A stretch of DNA of 64,000 nucleotides, from contig NZ_CP139965.1 of NCBI RefSeq assembly GCF_034424375.1, forward strand, positions 1,922,001 to 1,986,000, read 5' to 3'. This DNA comes from Paraburkholderia kururiensis (GTDB taxonomy: Bacteria > Pseudomonadota > Gammaproteobacteria > Burkholderiales > Burkholderiaceae). The notes beneath the pieces were generated by a model. It was not told the DNA's origin, ran no database searches, and saw only the letters and a program-made list of their open reading frames with translations. Shown here one piece after another: positions 1-8,563 of the stretch. The stretch's first letter is position 1, and each line of letters begins with the position of its first letter. Both the position numbers and the translations under genes were made by a program.

Positions 1-5
1 TCGCC

Positions 6-905
6 ATGGCGCATCGGTGCGGTCCGGTGCGCACGGCCATCGTGCATCCGTGCGACGCAGCGAGCCTCGCCGCGCTGGTGGAGGCCAGCGTGGGCCGCGG
101 CGCGGGCTTCATCGACCCGGTGATCGTCGCGCCGCGTCGCAAGGTAGAAGCGGCAGCCGCGCAGGCGCGCATCGATCTGGCCGGCATTCCGATCGAAGAC
201 GTGCCGCACAGTCACGCGGCCGCACAGCACGCCGTGGAGCTGGCCGCGCGCGGCCAGGTGCATGCGCTCATGAAAGGCAGCCTGCACACCGACGAACTGA
301 TGGGCGCCGTGGTGGCGCCGGCCTCCGGTCTGCAGACGGGCCGACGCATTTCGCACTGTTTCCTGCTGCACGCGCCGGCCTACGAGCGTCCGTTCATCAT
401 CACGGACGCCGCCGTCAATATCGCACCGGACCTCGCGCAGAAGTTCGAGATTGCGCGCAACGCGATTGGCTTGGCGCACTCGCTCGGCGTGGAGGAACCG
501 CGCATGGCTGTGCTGTGCGCCGTGGAGACCGTGAACCCGCAGATGCATTCCACCATCGACGCCGCCGCGCTCGCCAAGATGGCCGACCGCGGGCAGCTGG
601 CGGGCGCTGTCGTGGACGGCCCGCTCGCGTTCGACAACGCGATCTCCGACGTCGCTGCGCGCATGAAGGGCATTACCTCGCCGGTGGCGGGCCGCGCCGA
701 CATCCTGCTCGTGCCCGACATCGAAGCCGGCAACATGCTCGCGAAGCAGCTGGAGTTTCTGGGCGGCGCGGCGAGCGCCGGCATCGTGCTGGGCGCGCGC
801 GTGCCCATCGTGCTGACGAGCCGCGCGGACAGCGTGCCGGGGCGCATCGCGTCGTGCGCGCTCGCAGCGATTCTGGGCGCGCGCGAACGCGACGGCGCGG
901 GCTGA
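6..905 (+). CDS. Phosphate acetyl/butyryltransferase family enzyme
   Basis: This 299-residue protein belongs to the phosphotransacetylase/phosphotransbutyrylase family, which exchanges CoA and phosphate on acyl groups and with acetate kinase yields ATP in fermentation. The family signs are the pattern of the C-terminal half (VDGPLAFDNAIS near residue 200, then LLVPDIEAGNMLAKQLEFLGGA) and the length, close to that of Ptb-type enzymes and far shorter than enteric Pta. The ATG at 6 follows the window edge by five bases and the frame is open upstream, so the true start could lie outside. Such a gene next to hsp20, PEP synthase and PHB genes fits a low-oxygen energy block. The acyl substrate cannot be read from sequence, so no gene symbol is given. 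Confidence 0.8.
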   Translation: MAHRCGPVRTAIVHPCDAASLAALVEASVGRGAGFIDPVIVAPRRKVEAAAAQARIDLAGIPIEDVPHSHAAAQHAVELAARGQVHALMKGSLHTDELMGAVVAPASGLQTGRRISHCFLLHAPAYERPFIITDAAVNIAPDLAQKFEIARNAIGLAHSLGVEEPRMAVLCAVETVNPQMHSTIDAAALAKMADRGQLAGAVVDGPLAFDNAISDVAARMKGITSPVAGRADILLVPDIEAGNMLAKQLEFLGGAASAGIVLGARVPIVLTSRADSVPGRIASCALAAILGARERDGAG

Positions 906-1000
906 TCGCGGCACGGCATGCCGACGAACGTCGAGGGCCGCCGGTGCATCTCAACGCTCATCGGCGCTCATGGACGCTCATCGGCGTGCATCGAACCCGG

Positions 1001-1014
1001 TTGATACACGTCAA
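1001..1014 (+). promoter_or_regulatory. FNR/Anr-type box upstream of hsp20
   Basis: The sequence TTGATACACGTCAA matches the FNR consensus TTGAT-N4-ATCAA in 9 of 10 defined bases. A possible -10 element (TAGAGT, 1036-1041) lies where a class II FNR promoter, with the box centred near -41.5, would place it. This suggests oxygen-responsive transcription of hsp20 at 1167. Confidence 0.6.
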
Positions 1015-1166
1015 CGGCGCGCGGGCGTCCGGTTCTAGAGTAAGAGCATGCAGCCGCGCGCAGATCGGGCGCGTGGTATGCGGACTGGCCCGCTCCACGG
1101 GGCGCCGGACCCGGGAGCCGAACGGGGCGCTTTCAACCGGACCTGAAAACGTTTGAGGAGCAAGCA

Positions 1167-1601
1167 ATGAGCAATCTGACCCGTTACGACCCGTTTTCGC
1201 TCGAACCTGTCAGCGACCTGTTCCAGGGGCTGTTCCGGCCGCTGCGCGGTATCGCGCCCGCGGAGGAAGAACAGCTCGCCGCCATGAAGATCGACGTGAC
1301 GGAAGACGACAAGGCCTACACCGTGAAGGCCGAGTTGCCGGGCGTGGAGCGCAACGACATCGACGTGAAGATCGACGGCAATCTGGTGTCGATCAACGCG
1401 AAGGTGGAGCGCAACAAGGAACTGAAGGAAGGCGAGCGCGTGGTGCGTCGCGAGCGCTATTCGGGCGCGTTCAGCCGTTCCTTCACGCTCGCCGCGGATG
1501 TGGACGAAGCCGGCGCCACGGCGCAGTACAAGGACGGCGTGCTCGCGCTGACGCTGCCGAAGAAGGCCCCCACGGCGCGCAAGCGTCTCGAGATCCAGTA
1601 A
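1167..1601 (+). CDS. Hsp20/alpha-crystallin small heat-shock protein
   Basis: This 144-residue protein is a small heat-shock chaperone that holds unfolding cytosolic proteins without using ATP. The alpha-crystallin domain covers about residues 35-140, with the PGV turn (ELPGVERNDI) and the C-terminal strand DGVLALTLPKK, the classic G-V-L motif. A short C-terminal tail follows (RLEIQ) and would carry the I-x-I-like oligomer contact. GAGGAG precedes the ATG at a normal distance. The gene is probably monocistronic: an FNR-type box and -10 stand upstream and a strong hairpin terminator follows at 1652. Hsp20 genes are known members of low-oxygen regulons in Burkholderia, which fits the site seen here. 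Confidence 0.93.
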   Translation: MSNLTRYDPFSLEPVSDLFQGLFRPLRGIAPAEEEQLAAMKIDVTEDDKAYTVKAELPGVERNDIDVKIDGNLVSINAKVERNKELKEGERVVRRERYSGAFSRSFTLAADVDEAGATAQYKDGVLALTLPKKAPTARKRLEIQ

Positions 1602-1651
1602 GGCTTCGGCGCGGCGCGAGCAGCAGGCACGCCGCTCGTGTCGCGTGAAAG

Positions 1652-1690
1652 ACCGGGCGCACTGTTGCAGGTGCGCCCGGTTTGTTTTTG
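1652..1690 (+). terminator. Rho-independent terminator after hsp20
   Basis: An 11-bp perfect stem (ACCGGGCGCAC / GTGCGCCCGGT) with an 8-base loop is followed by TTGTTTTTG. It ends the hsp20 transcript. Confidence 0.85.
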
Positions 1691-1708
1691 TGCGGCGAAT
1701 TCGGCAAG

Positions 1709-1753
1709 AGGCGGGCAATAGACGGGCAAATAGGCGGGCAATAGACGGACAAC
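1709..1753. repeat. Two-copy 23-bp direct repeat
   Basis: The unit AGGCGGGCAATAGACGG is present at 1709 and again at 1732, with small differences after it. It lies between the hsp20 terminator and the end of the convergent metallo-hydrolase gene. No function is apparent. Confidence 0.6.
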
Positions 1754-1857
1754 AGACGCGTGGAGCGCTGCAACGCGGCGCACGGCATCACGCCATCCGG
1801 CAATCGCGCTCGCGCCTGCCTCCACACCGCGAGCGCGCGAAGAACACTCGCTAGCCG

Positions 1858-3255
1858 CTACGCCTTGCAAGGCTCGGCGTCGGGGTGATCCGGCAACTCG
1901 GGCAGCTCCACGCTCTGCATCCATGTGGGCACTTCGCAGCGCCAGTGCAGCGTTTCTTCGATGCGGCGGCGCAGGGCGTCCGCGGCCGCGGGCTCGCCGT
2001 GCGTGACGAAGGTGCGTTCGGGCGCAAGGGAAAGCTGGCCCAGCCACGCGAGCGTTTCGCTGTAGTCGGCATGCGCCGAGAGCGAGGAGATCATCTCCAC
2101 GTGGGCGCGCACGCGCACATATTCGCCGTGAATCTTGATGGACGGTTCGTGCGCTGCGAGCGCCGCGCCGCGCGTGCCGGCCGCCTGGTAGCCGACCAGC
2201 GCGATGGTGTTGCGCGGGTCCGGCGCGTAAGCCTTCAGGTGATGCAGCACGCGACCGCCCGTGGCCATGCCGCTGCCGGCAATGATCACCATCGGCCCGC
2301 GATGCTCGCCGATGGCCTTCGACTGATCCACCGTGCGCACCATGACCGCCGCCTTGCCGATGGCCTCCGCCTGCGAAAGCGTGAGCCGATGGTCGCGCAG
2401 ATGGTGGCGGTAGATGTCCGTCACGCTCGTCGCCATCGGGCTGTCCAGATAGACCGGCACGTTGGGCATGCGGCCCGCCACCTTCAACTGCGCGATGTAG
2501 TGAAGAATCTCCTGTGCGCGGCCCACGGCGAAGCACGGCATGACCACCACGCCGCCGCGCGCGAAGGTCTTCGAAAAGAGCGCTTCCAGTTCGTCGATGG
2601 GGTCGCCCGGCTCGTGCAGACGGTCGCCGTAGGTGGACTCCACCACGAGATAGTTCGCGTGCACGGGCGGTGCGGGCGCTCGCATGATGGGATCGTTCGG
2701 GCGTCCCAGGTCGCCCGAGAACGCGATGAGCTTGTGCCCGCAGCAGAGCACCACGCTCGCGGCGCCCAGAATGTGGCCCGCCGGCAAGAGCCGGAACGCG
2801 ACGCGTTCGTTGAGCGGCGTGGGCACGTCGAAATCGCGCGGCACGAACTGGCGCAACACGCGCTCCGCATCGTCCACCGTGTAGAGCGGCAGCGCGGGAT
2901 GGTGCTTCGAATAGCCATGCCGGTTCGCGAATTCGGCTTCTTCTTCCTGGAGCCGCGCGCTGTCGCGCAGCATGACTTCGCACAGATCGAGCGTACCCGG
3001 CGTGCAGTACACCGGCCCGCGATAGCCGCTGCGCGCGAGCACGGGCAGGTAGCCGCTGTGGTCGATGTGCGCATGCGTGAGGATCACGGCGTCGAGCGAA
3101 TCGGCCGGCACGGGCAGTTCGCCCCAGTTGCGCAGCCGCAGGTTCTTCGTGCCCTGAAACAGCCCGCAGTCGATGAGAATGCGCAGCCCGCCCGCTTCGA
3201 GCAGATATTTCGAGCCGGTGACGGTTTCGGTCGCGCCGAGAAAAGTGAGTTTCAT
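1858..3255 (-). CDS. Beta-CASP metallo-beta-lactamase-fold hydrolase
   Basis: This 465-residue protein is an MBL-fold zinc hydrolase with beta-CASP and RNA-specificity (RMMBL) regions, the group of CPSF73-like and YsiE-like nucleases. The zinc-binding HAHIDH motif is at residues 61-66. Further metal or CASP motifs are SGDLG near residue 200, ESTYGDR near 227, and the C-terminal LSAHADYSE and VTHGEP segments. The length is normal for the family, so the gene looks intact. It is divergent from the flavodoxin-CBS pair, and an FNR-like box at 3364 sits between them with a possible -10 (TGCAAT) in this direction. Homologues occur in low-oxygen loci, but the in vivo RNA substrate is unknown. Confidence 0.9.
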   Translation of the reverse strand: MKLTFLGATETVTGSKYLLEAGGLRILIDCGLFQGTKNLRLRNWGELPVPADSLDAVILTHAHIDHSGYLPVLARSGYRGPVYCTPGTLDLCEVMLRDSARLQEEEAEFANRHGYSKHHPALPLYTVDDAERVLRQFVPRDFDVPTPLNERVAFRLLPAGHILGAASVVLCCGHKLIAFSGDLGRPNDPIMRAPAPPVHANYLVVESTYGDRLHEPGDPIDELEALFSKTFARGGVVVMPCFAVGRAQEILHYIAQLKVAGRMPNVPVYLDSPMATSVTDIYRHHLRDHRLTLSQAEAIGKAAVMVRTVDQSKAIGEHRGPMVIIAGSGMATGGRVLHHLKAYAPDPRNTIALVGYQAAGTRGAALAAHEPSIKIHGEYVRVRAHVEMISSLSAHADYSETLAWLGQLSLAPERTFVTHGEPAAADALRRRIEETLHWRCEVPTWMQSVELPELPDHPDAEPCKA

Positions 3256-3363
3256 AGCAGGTCCGTAGGGGAATGCGCGGTCGCGTTCCAGTGAGGCTCT
3301 TGGGTGCGCCTCTCGTAAAAAACGCCGCCTGCCTCATTGCACTCGCGAGGGTCCGATGGGGGC

Positions 3364-3377
3364 TTGATATGGATCAT
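3364..3377. promoter_or_regulatory. FNR-like box between divergent genes
   Basis: TTGATATGGATCAT matches TTGAT-N4-ATCAA in all but the last base. Going right, TATCCT at 3399-3404 sits at the -10 distance expected of a class II site. Going left, TGCAAT on the minus strand at 3341-3336 does the same. One bound dimer could serve both the metallo-hydrolase and the flavodoxin-CBS genes. Confidence 0.5.
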
Positions 3378-3503
3378 GAAACGCGGGCCGGTGCTTTCTA
3401 TCCTGTGCGCATGGGATTGCGCCGCGTGTGGCATCGGCGGCGCGCCAGACCGCCGTCGTTCCCGTCAATGCACACGTCCCGCCGTGACGTACGGAGGCCC
3501 GCC

Positions 3504-4034
3504 ATGCCGGCTGCCCGCATCCTCGTGGTCTATTTCTCCCGCTCCGGCGTCACGGCGCGTCTTGCGTCCATGCTTGCCGGCGCGCTGCATGCCGACCTCG
3601 AAGCCATCCGCGAAAGCGGTGCCGACCGTGACCCTGCGCGCAGCGGCGTGCGCGGCTATCTGCGTTCGGTCGTGGAAGCGGTACGGCAGCGGCCCGCAGC
3701 CATCGAGCCGTCCACGCACGATCCCGCGGCTTACGACGTCGTGATCGTCGGCTCGCCGGTGTGGGCGCGCAGCGTGAGTTCGCCGGTGCGCGCCTGGCTC
3801 GTGGCGCACCGCGCATCGCTGAAACACGTGGCCTTTTTTTGCAGCCTGGGCGGCAGCGGCGCGGCGAACGTGTTCGACCAGATGCGCATGATTACCGGCA
3901 AGCCGCCCATCGCGCAGTGCGAAGTGACGGCGAGCGACCTGCACGCCGGCAAAGATCAACGGCTGATCGCGGAATTCGCGCAGCGTATCGGCCAGCGCCT
4001 GACCGTGCTCAACACGGTCGAGTGGACCTTGTGA
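3504..4034 (+). CDS. Flavodoxin-family protein
   Basis: This 176-residue protein has the flavodoxin fold that binds FMN. The phosphate-binding loop is at the very N-terminus (YFSRSGVTARLA, residues about 9-20), followed by the typical VIVGSPVWARSVSSPVRAWL segment near residues 80-100 and FFCSLGGSG near 115. It probably acts as a cytosolic NAD(P)H quinone reductase-like or electron-transfer protein; the exact partner is not visible. The ATG at 3504 was chosen because GGAGG precedes it by seven bases and the FMN loop follows at once. The frame is open farther upstream but without family sequence. The CBS gene follows 18 bp downstream and is likely cotranscribed. Confidence 0.85.
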   Translation: MPAARILVVYFSRSGVTARLASMLAGALHADLEAIRESGADRDPARSGVRGYLRSVVEAVRQRPAAIEPSTHDPAAYDVVIVGSPVWARSVSSPVRAWLVAHRASLKHVAFFCSLGGSGAANVFDQMRMITGKPPIAQCEVTASDLHAGKDQRLIAEFAQRIGQRLTVLNTVEWTL

Positions 4035-4052
4035 CCCATCGAGGAAAACACC

Positions 4053-4514
4053 ATGAAAGTCGAGGAATGCCATAGCCAGGGGACGGTGCATATCCCCATG
4101 TCGTGCAACGTTCAGGAAGCGGCCGCGCAGATGCGCGCGCAGCACGTGGGCGCGCTCATAGTGACCGACCCCGCGGGCGATCGCATCGTGGGCATCGTGA
4201 CGGATCGCGACATCGTGATCGAGTCCGTGGCCAAAGGCACGTCGCCCACCGACACGCTCGTGGGCGAAGTGATGACGCCGCGCGTCGCGACGATCGACGA
4301 AAAGGCCGACCTTGCCGACGCCATGCAGACCATGGCGAGCCAGGGCGTGCGGCGGCTCGCGGTGACGCGCGAGGGCGCGAGCATCGTGGGCGTGCTGTCG
4401 CTCGACGACGTGGTGGAGGCGCTGGGCCGCGACTGGACGCTGCTCGCCAGCGTCGTGCGTCACGAACAGAACCGCGAACGCACGGCGAGCGTGCAAACGC
4501 CGCTGCCGATGTGA
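4053..4514 (+). CDS. CBS-domain pair protein
   Basis: This 153-residue protein is little more than a tandem CBS (Bateman) module, about residues 10-65 and 75-130. Each half ends in the usual pattern (GIVTDRDIVIE; GVLSLDDVVEAL). Such modules bind adenosyl nucleotides such as AMP, ATP or SAM and report energy state to partner proteins. No enzymatic domain is attached, so it is likely a stand-alone sensor or regulator in the cytosol. It follows the flavodoxin gene by 18 bp and a terminator follows at 4541. Free CBS proteins are common in low-oxygen stress loci. The partner is unknown; the adjacent 675-aa protein is only a positional candidate. Confidence 0.88.
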   Translation: MKVEECHSQGTVHIPMSCNVQEAAAQMRAQHVGALIVTDPAGDRIVGIVTDRDIVIESVAKGTSPTDTLVGEVMTPRVATIDEKADLADAMQTMASQGVRRLAVTREGASIVGVLSLDDVVEALGRDWTLLASVVRHEQNRERTASVQTPLPM

Positions 4515-4540
4515 ACGCGCATTGCGCACCGTGAAGAAAG

Positions 4541-4565
4541 ACCCGCTCCGGCGGGTCGTTTTTTG
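4541..4565 (+). terminator. Rho-independent terminator after CBS gene
   Basis: A perfect stem GACCCGC / GCGGGTC with a TCCG loop is followed by GTTTTTT. It should end the flavodoxin-CBS transcript. Confidence 0.85.
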
Positions 4566-4584
4566 AGTGGGCCTGCTTCTGCGT

Positions 4585-4680
4585 TGCTTTCTGTTTTCTG
4601 CTTCCTGCTCTCTGCTTTTTGCCGTGCCCTTTGTTGTGCCCTTTGCCGTGCCCTTTTCCGTGCTTTTTTGCCAGGTTTTT
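4585..4680. repeat. Pyrimidine-rich short tandem repeat tract
   Basis: The plus strand holds about 95 bases made almost only of C, T and regularly spaced G. Around 4618-4665 there is a 12-base period (TTTGCCGTGCCC, TTTGTTGTGCCC, TTTGCCGTGCCC, then a diverged unit), preceded by CTG-CTT repeats. It lies between the terminator and the start of the next gene. It could be slippage-prone or form unusual structure in that leader. Confidence 0.6.
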
Positions 4681-4724
4681 GCCGTGACTTCCCACCCGTC
4701 TTCCAGCCGAGCCACGCACGCATC

Positions 4725-6752
4725 ATGCAAAAAATCGAAGCCGTCGACGCCATGGGGCAGCGCAGTCTGCTGCTGCCCGCATGGATCCAGCAGGCCCTCG
4801 CTGCCAACGAGCGCCTGAAGCTCTATCTGAGCGTGTTGCAGGCCGCGGCCTCGCACGCGGATCACCCCGAGCGCGAGGCGCTCGATTTCTCGGCCGAAAT
4901 GGCCGCCGCGCAAACCGACGCACCGTGGCTGCGCAATCTTGCGGCCACTGCTTCGCGCGTGGACGACGCGTTGCTGCTGCCCGAACTGCCGCGCCTCGCG
5001 AAACACCTCGCCGAAGAACTCGCGACGATGGCGCGCCCGCTCGTCGAGACCGAGGCGGACCGCGACACGCAGGACACGACGTTGCGCACGCGCGTGGCGC
5101 ACTGGAGCGCATGGCTCAATGCGCTCAACGGCGACCAGCTCACCACGGCGCAACTGCGCGCGCTCACGAGCGGAGAACGCGGCGGCGAGCGCGGCGGCGA
5201 GCATGCCGGCGAAGACAGCCTGCATCTGCTCGTCATGGACCTGCATCGCCAGCTCAACCAGCTCGCGGCCGCGCTCGCCACCGAAGACGTGGAGGGCGCG
5301 CACGTCTGGCACGTGCTGCCCGACGACAAGCCGCGCATCGCCGCCTTCATGCGGGGCCTCAACCGCACGGCGCCGTTGCGCTTCGATCACCCCGGCCTCG
5401 GCACGGCGGCCACGCGCGACGGCACGCGGCTGCTGCTGCAAAACGACATCGGCGAAAACGATGTGCACGTGCTCGTCGTGCAGGTGGAAGGGCGCACCGT
5501 CACGCTGCGCTATTCGGACCTGCATCGTGTGCGCTTCGAGTTCTTCCAGTCGCTGCTGCAGCCGTACGGGGCGCGCTGGGGCAATCTCGAATCGAAGATC
5601 GAGGCGCGCCTGAACGAGGGCGACGCGTTCACCTTCGGCACCGCGTGGTTCGAGTGCGCCGACGATGCCGCGCTCGACGCCACGCTCGAAGGCATCGGTT
5701 CGCGCATCGTGTTTCTGATCGACTGGAACCGCGCGCGCAAGCGGCTGCTGCCGTTCGTCGGCAAGGCGGGCGCGATCGCGGTGCTCAAAGAGGCCGCGCG
5801 GCTCGACGCGGGGCACATGGCGTGGCTCAAGTGCGGCGGCGAGGCGCTCGTGTACGCGGCCATGCAGGACGTAGGGCAGGGCGCATTCCGCACGTTTCGC
5901 ATCGGCGACCGGCTCGACACCGTGCTCGGCGACGAAGACGCGCAGGCGTTCCTTGTCGAAGTGCTGCGGCTTGCGAGCGAGGCGCTGCTCGCCGGGCAAC
6001 CCGCTGCGCTCGTGGCCGACGAAACGCGTCTCCTGCTCGCGCGCAGCGTGCGCCATCGCAGCGAGGAGTTCGAGCTGCTCGAAGAGCACGCGGCGTATTG
6101 TCATGCGTTGGCACAGGCCGTGAGCGACGGACTGGAGCATGACGTGTTGCAGTCCGTGGAAAGCGGCGCGGCAATGGCTGCTTCGCGTGAACCTGCCAGT
6201 GCCGCGCAGGACCTCGCCGCGCGTGCCAAGCGCTGGGAGCGCCAGGCCGACCATCTCGTCATGCGCGCCCGCGAAGAAGCGCAGCGTCAGCCGCGCTGGC
6301 AGCCGTTTGCGCACGTAGCCGAACTCTCCGACGACATCGCGGACGCCCTCGAAGAAGCCGCGTTCCTGATGAGCCTGATCGCGGACGGCCACCAGCAAGG
6401 GTTCGCCGACGACGTGCGCGAGACGCTGTTGCAGTTGGCGCGCGCGGTGCTCTCGGCCATGCAGGAGCACATCAAGGCGCTCGCCATCGCGCGCGACCTC
6501 GGCTCTGGCGCGGACATGACCGACAGCGACGCGTTTCTCGCGGCCACCTGGAACGTGCTGCGTTCCGAGCGGCAATGCGACGAACTGCTGCGCCAGGCCC
6601 GCCGCGCGATGCTCGCGAGCCTGCGCGACGCGCCCGCGCTGATGCTTGCGAACGATCTGGCGCAGGCCCTGGAACTCGCATCGGACCGCTTGCTCGCCGC
6701 GGGCTACGCGTTGCGCGACGTCGTGTTCGGACAAACGGGAGAGCGCCGATGA
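4725..6752 (+). CDS. Large protein with DUF47/PhoU-like C-terminal region
   Basis: I do not recognise this 675-residue protein as a whole. The last ~200 residues (from about 475) form a run of amphipathic helices with the look of DUF47/PhoU-like proteins (AKRWERQADHLVMRAREEA, then LSDDIADALEEAAFLMSLIAD). The middle is a soluble alpha/beta region with no motif I can name. No signal peptide or membrane segment is seen. The ATG at 4725 was chosen because upstream in-frame sequence is the pyrimidine-rich repeat. Its stop overlaps the start of the PPDK-like gene (ATGA), so the two are translationally coupled. A joint role with the PPDK-like protein in sensing or handling phosphate or PEP is only an inference. 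Confidence 0.65.
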   Translation: MQKIEAVDAMGQRSLLLPAWIQQALAANERLKLYLSVLQAAASHADHPEREALDFSAEMAAAQTDAPWLRNLAATASRVDDALLLPELPRLAKHLAEELATMARPLVETEADRDTQDTTLRTRVAHWSAWLNALNGDQLTTAQLRALTSGERGGERGGEHAGEDSLHLLVMDLHRQLNQLAAALATEDVEGAHVWHVLPDDKPRIAAFMRGLNRTAPLRFDHPGLGTAATRDGTRLLLQNDIGENDVHVLVVQVEGRTVTLRYSDLHRVRFEFFQSLLQPYGARWGNLESKIEARLNEGDAFTFGTAWFECADDAALDATLEGIGSRIVFLIDWNRARKRLLPFVGKAGAIAVLKEAARLDAGHMAWLKCGGEALVYAAMQDVGQGAFRTFRIGDRLDTVLGDEDAQAFLVEVLRLASEALLAGQPAALVADETRLLLARSVRHRSEEFELLEEHAAYCHALAQAVSDGLEHDVLQSVESGAAMAASREPASAAQDLAARAKRWERQADHLVMRAREEAQRQPRWQPFAHVAELSDDIADALEEAAFLMSLIADGHQQGFADDVRETLLQLARAVLSAMQEHIKALAIARDLGSGADMTDSDAFLAATWNVLRSERQCDELLRQARRAMLASLRDAPALMLANDLAQALELASDRLLAAGYALRDVVFGQTGERR

Positions 6753-8563
6753 GCGTACAGACGACTATCCAGACCGCCATGCAGACCGCCCCACTGACCG
6801 CCACCGTCGCGGACGGGCGCAACGGCAACGGCCATTGGCCGGAAGACGTGCATCTGATCGGCTGCGGCGGGCCGCAACGTGGCGCAGCGAAAGCTGCGGG
6901 CGACGAACACGCGCAGCGAAACGACGAACGCCCCGCCGCCGTTCGCGAACCCGGACACCCCGACGCCGCGCTCGTCGCGCAGATCGGCTTCAAGGCCTAC
7001 GGACTCTCGCGCATGGCGGCGCTCGGCTTGCCGGTGCCGCCGGCCTTCGTGCTCGGCACCGGCTATTGCAGCAGCGACAGCGCTCGCCGGCGTGCCGTCG
7101 AGCGCGCGGTATGGGGCCCGCCGCTGCAACGCATGGAGCAGGCGTGCGGCCAGCGCTTCGGCGACCCGCGCATGCCGCTCTTTGTGGCCGTGCGTTCGGG
7201 TGCGCCGGTCTCGATGCCGGGCATGCTCGACACGCTGCTCGACATCGGCCTGTGCGATGCCACCGTGCCGGGTTTCTTGCGGCAGACCGGGAACCCGCGG
7301 CTGGTGTGGGACACCTACCGTCGGCTGGTGGCGAGCTACGGCGAGTTGATCGACGGCATTTCGCCCCAGGTCTTCGCGGACGAATACGCCGCGCTCACCG
7401 GCGTGGGCGGCGCGGCCACCGGCGCCGACGAACGCGGCGGCCTGGACTTCGCGCAGTTGCGCCAGCTCACGCGGCGGTATCTCGCCGCCTACGAGCGCGC
7501 GGCGGGACATCCGTTTCCACAGGCGCCCGAGGCGCAACTCGCGGGCGCCATCGGCGCCGTGCTGGCGAGCTGGCAGTCGGAGAAGGCCGTCGCGTTCCGG
7601 CGGCAGTGCGGTATCCGCGAGGACGTGGGCACCGCCGTCACCGTGCAGGCGATGGTGTTCGGCAACGGCGGCGGACGGTCGGGCGCGGGCGTCGGCTTCA
7701 CGCGCGACCCGTCCACGGGCGAGCGCGCGCCCTGGGTGGATTTTCTTTTCAACGCGCAGGGCGAAGACGTGGTGTCGGGGCGCCGCGAGGCGTTCGGCCA
7801 CGACGAGCTGGCGCGTGTGATGCCCGCCGTGTGGGACGCGCTACGCGACGCCGCGAGCCGGCTCGAACAGGCGTTCGGCGACATGCAGGACTTCGAGTTC
7901 ACCGTGCAGGACGGCCGCCTCTTCCTGTTGCAGACGCGCAGCGGCAAGCGCACGCCGCAGGCCGCGGTGCAGATCGCGCTGGATTTGCTGGACGAAGGCG
8001 TGATCGATGCAAGCACCGCGCGCGAACGCACCGCGGCTATCGCCGACTCGGCGCTCTCGCGCACGCGCGTGGTGTCGGCGGGCGCTGCGAGCGGCCATGA
8101 CGGCGACGCGCAGCCGCCCGTGCCGCCTGTACCGCTCGTGCCGCTCGCCCGCGCGGCAAGCGCGACCAGCGGCGTGGCCGCAGGCGAGATCGCATTGGAC
8201 GAACCCGCGGCGCGCGAGCGTCACGCCGCGGGGCGCCCCGTGATTCTCGTGCGACGCGACGCGGACACGCACGACCTCGTCGCCTTGCAGGCCGCGGTCG
8301 GACTCCTGACACGTCGCGGCGCGCGCACCTCGCACGCGGCGGTGGTCGCGCGGCAACTCGGCAAAGTGTGCCTGACGGGTTGCGAGTCTCTCCAGATCGA
8401 CGACGCGGCCCGCACGGTGCAGATCGGCGGCCGCACGTTCCGCGAAGGCGACACGCTCACGCTGGACGGCAACGAAGGCGCAATCTACGCGGGCGAGACG
8501 CGCACCGTGACGGAGCCGCTGACCGAACTGAGGACGAGGCTGGCCCGCCTGCGGTCGGCCTGA
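6749..8563 (+). CDS. PPDK-like protein lacking the PEP/pyruvate barrel
   Basis: This 604-residue protein resembles pyruvate, phosphate dikinase over its first two domains only. The N-terminal ATP-grasp region (about residues 70-460) contains VAVRSGAPVSMPGMLDTLLD and GVGFTRDPSTGE, and ends with FEFTVQDGRLFLLQTRSGKR. The swivelling phosphohistidine domain carries TSHAAVVAR with the likely phospho-His at residue 529. The C-terminal PEP/pyruvate-binding TIM barrel (about 350 residues in PPDK) is absent, and the ORF ends cleanly. It may therefore phosphorylate itself from ATP but cannot form PEP alone. It starts inside the stop codon of the 675-aa gene. A full PEP synthase lies 4 kb away. Its phosphoryl acceptor is unknown. 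Confidence 0.82.
   Translation: MSVQTTIQTAMQTAPLTATVADGRNGNGHWPEDVHLIGCGGPQRGAAKAAGDEHAQRNDERPAAVREPGHPDAALVAQIGFKAYGLSRMAALGLPVPPAFVLGTGYCSSDSARRRAVERAVWGPPLQRMEQACGQRFGDPRMPLFVAVRSGAPVSMPGMLDTLLDIGLCDATVPGFLRQTGNPRLVWDTYRRLVASYGELIDGISPQVFADEYAALTGVGGAATGADERGGLDFAQLRQLTRRYLAAYERAAGHPFPQAPEAQLAGAIGAVLASWQSEKAVAFRRQCGIREDVGTAVTVQAMVFGNGGGRSGAGVGFTRDPSTGERAPWVDFLFNAQGEDVVSGRREAFGHDELARVMPAVWDALRDAASRLEQAFGDMQDFEFTVQDGRLFLLQTRSGKRTPQAAVQIALDLLDEGVIDASTARERTAAIADSALSRTRVVSAGAASGHDGDAQPPVPPVPLVPLARAASATSGVAAGEIALDEPAARERHAAGRPVILVRRDADTHDLVALQAAVGLLTRRGARTSHAAVVARQLGKVCLTGCESLQIDDAARTVQIGGRTFREGDTLTLDGNEGAIYAGETRTVTEPLTELRTRLARLRSA

Noticed and set aside
4585..4680. CRISPR-like array
   Set aside because: The units are 12 bases, contiguous and without unique spacers, and no cas genes are near.
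3465..6734. 1089-codon open frame on the minus strand
   Set aside because: It is antisense to the flavodoxin, CBS and 675-aa genes, is rich in Arg/His/Ala, and has no family motif. Such long mirror frames are common in very GC-rich DNA.
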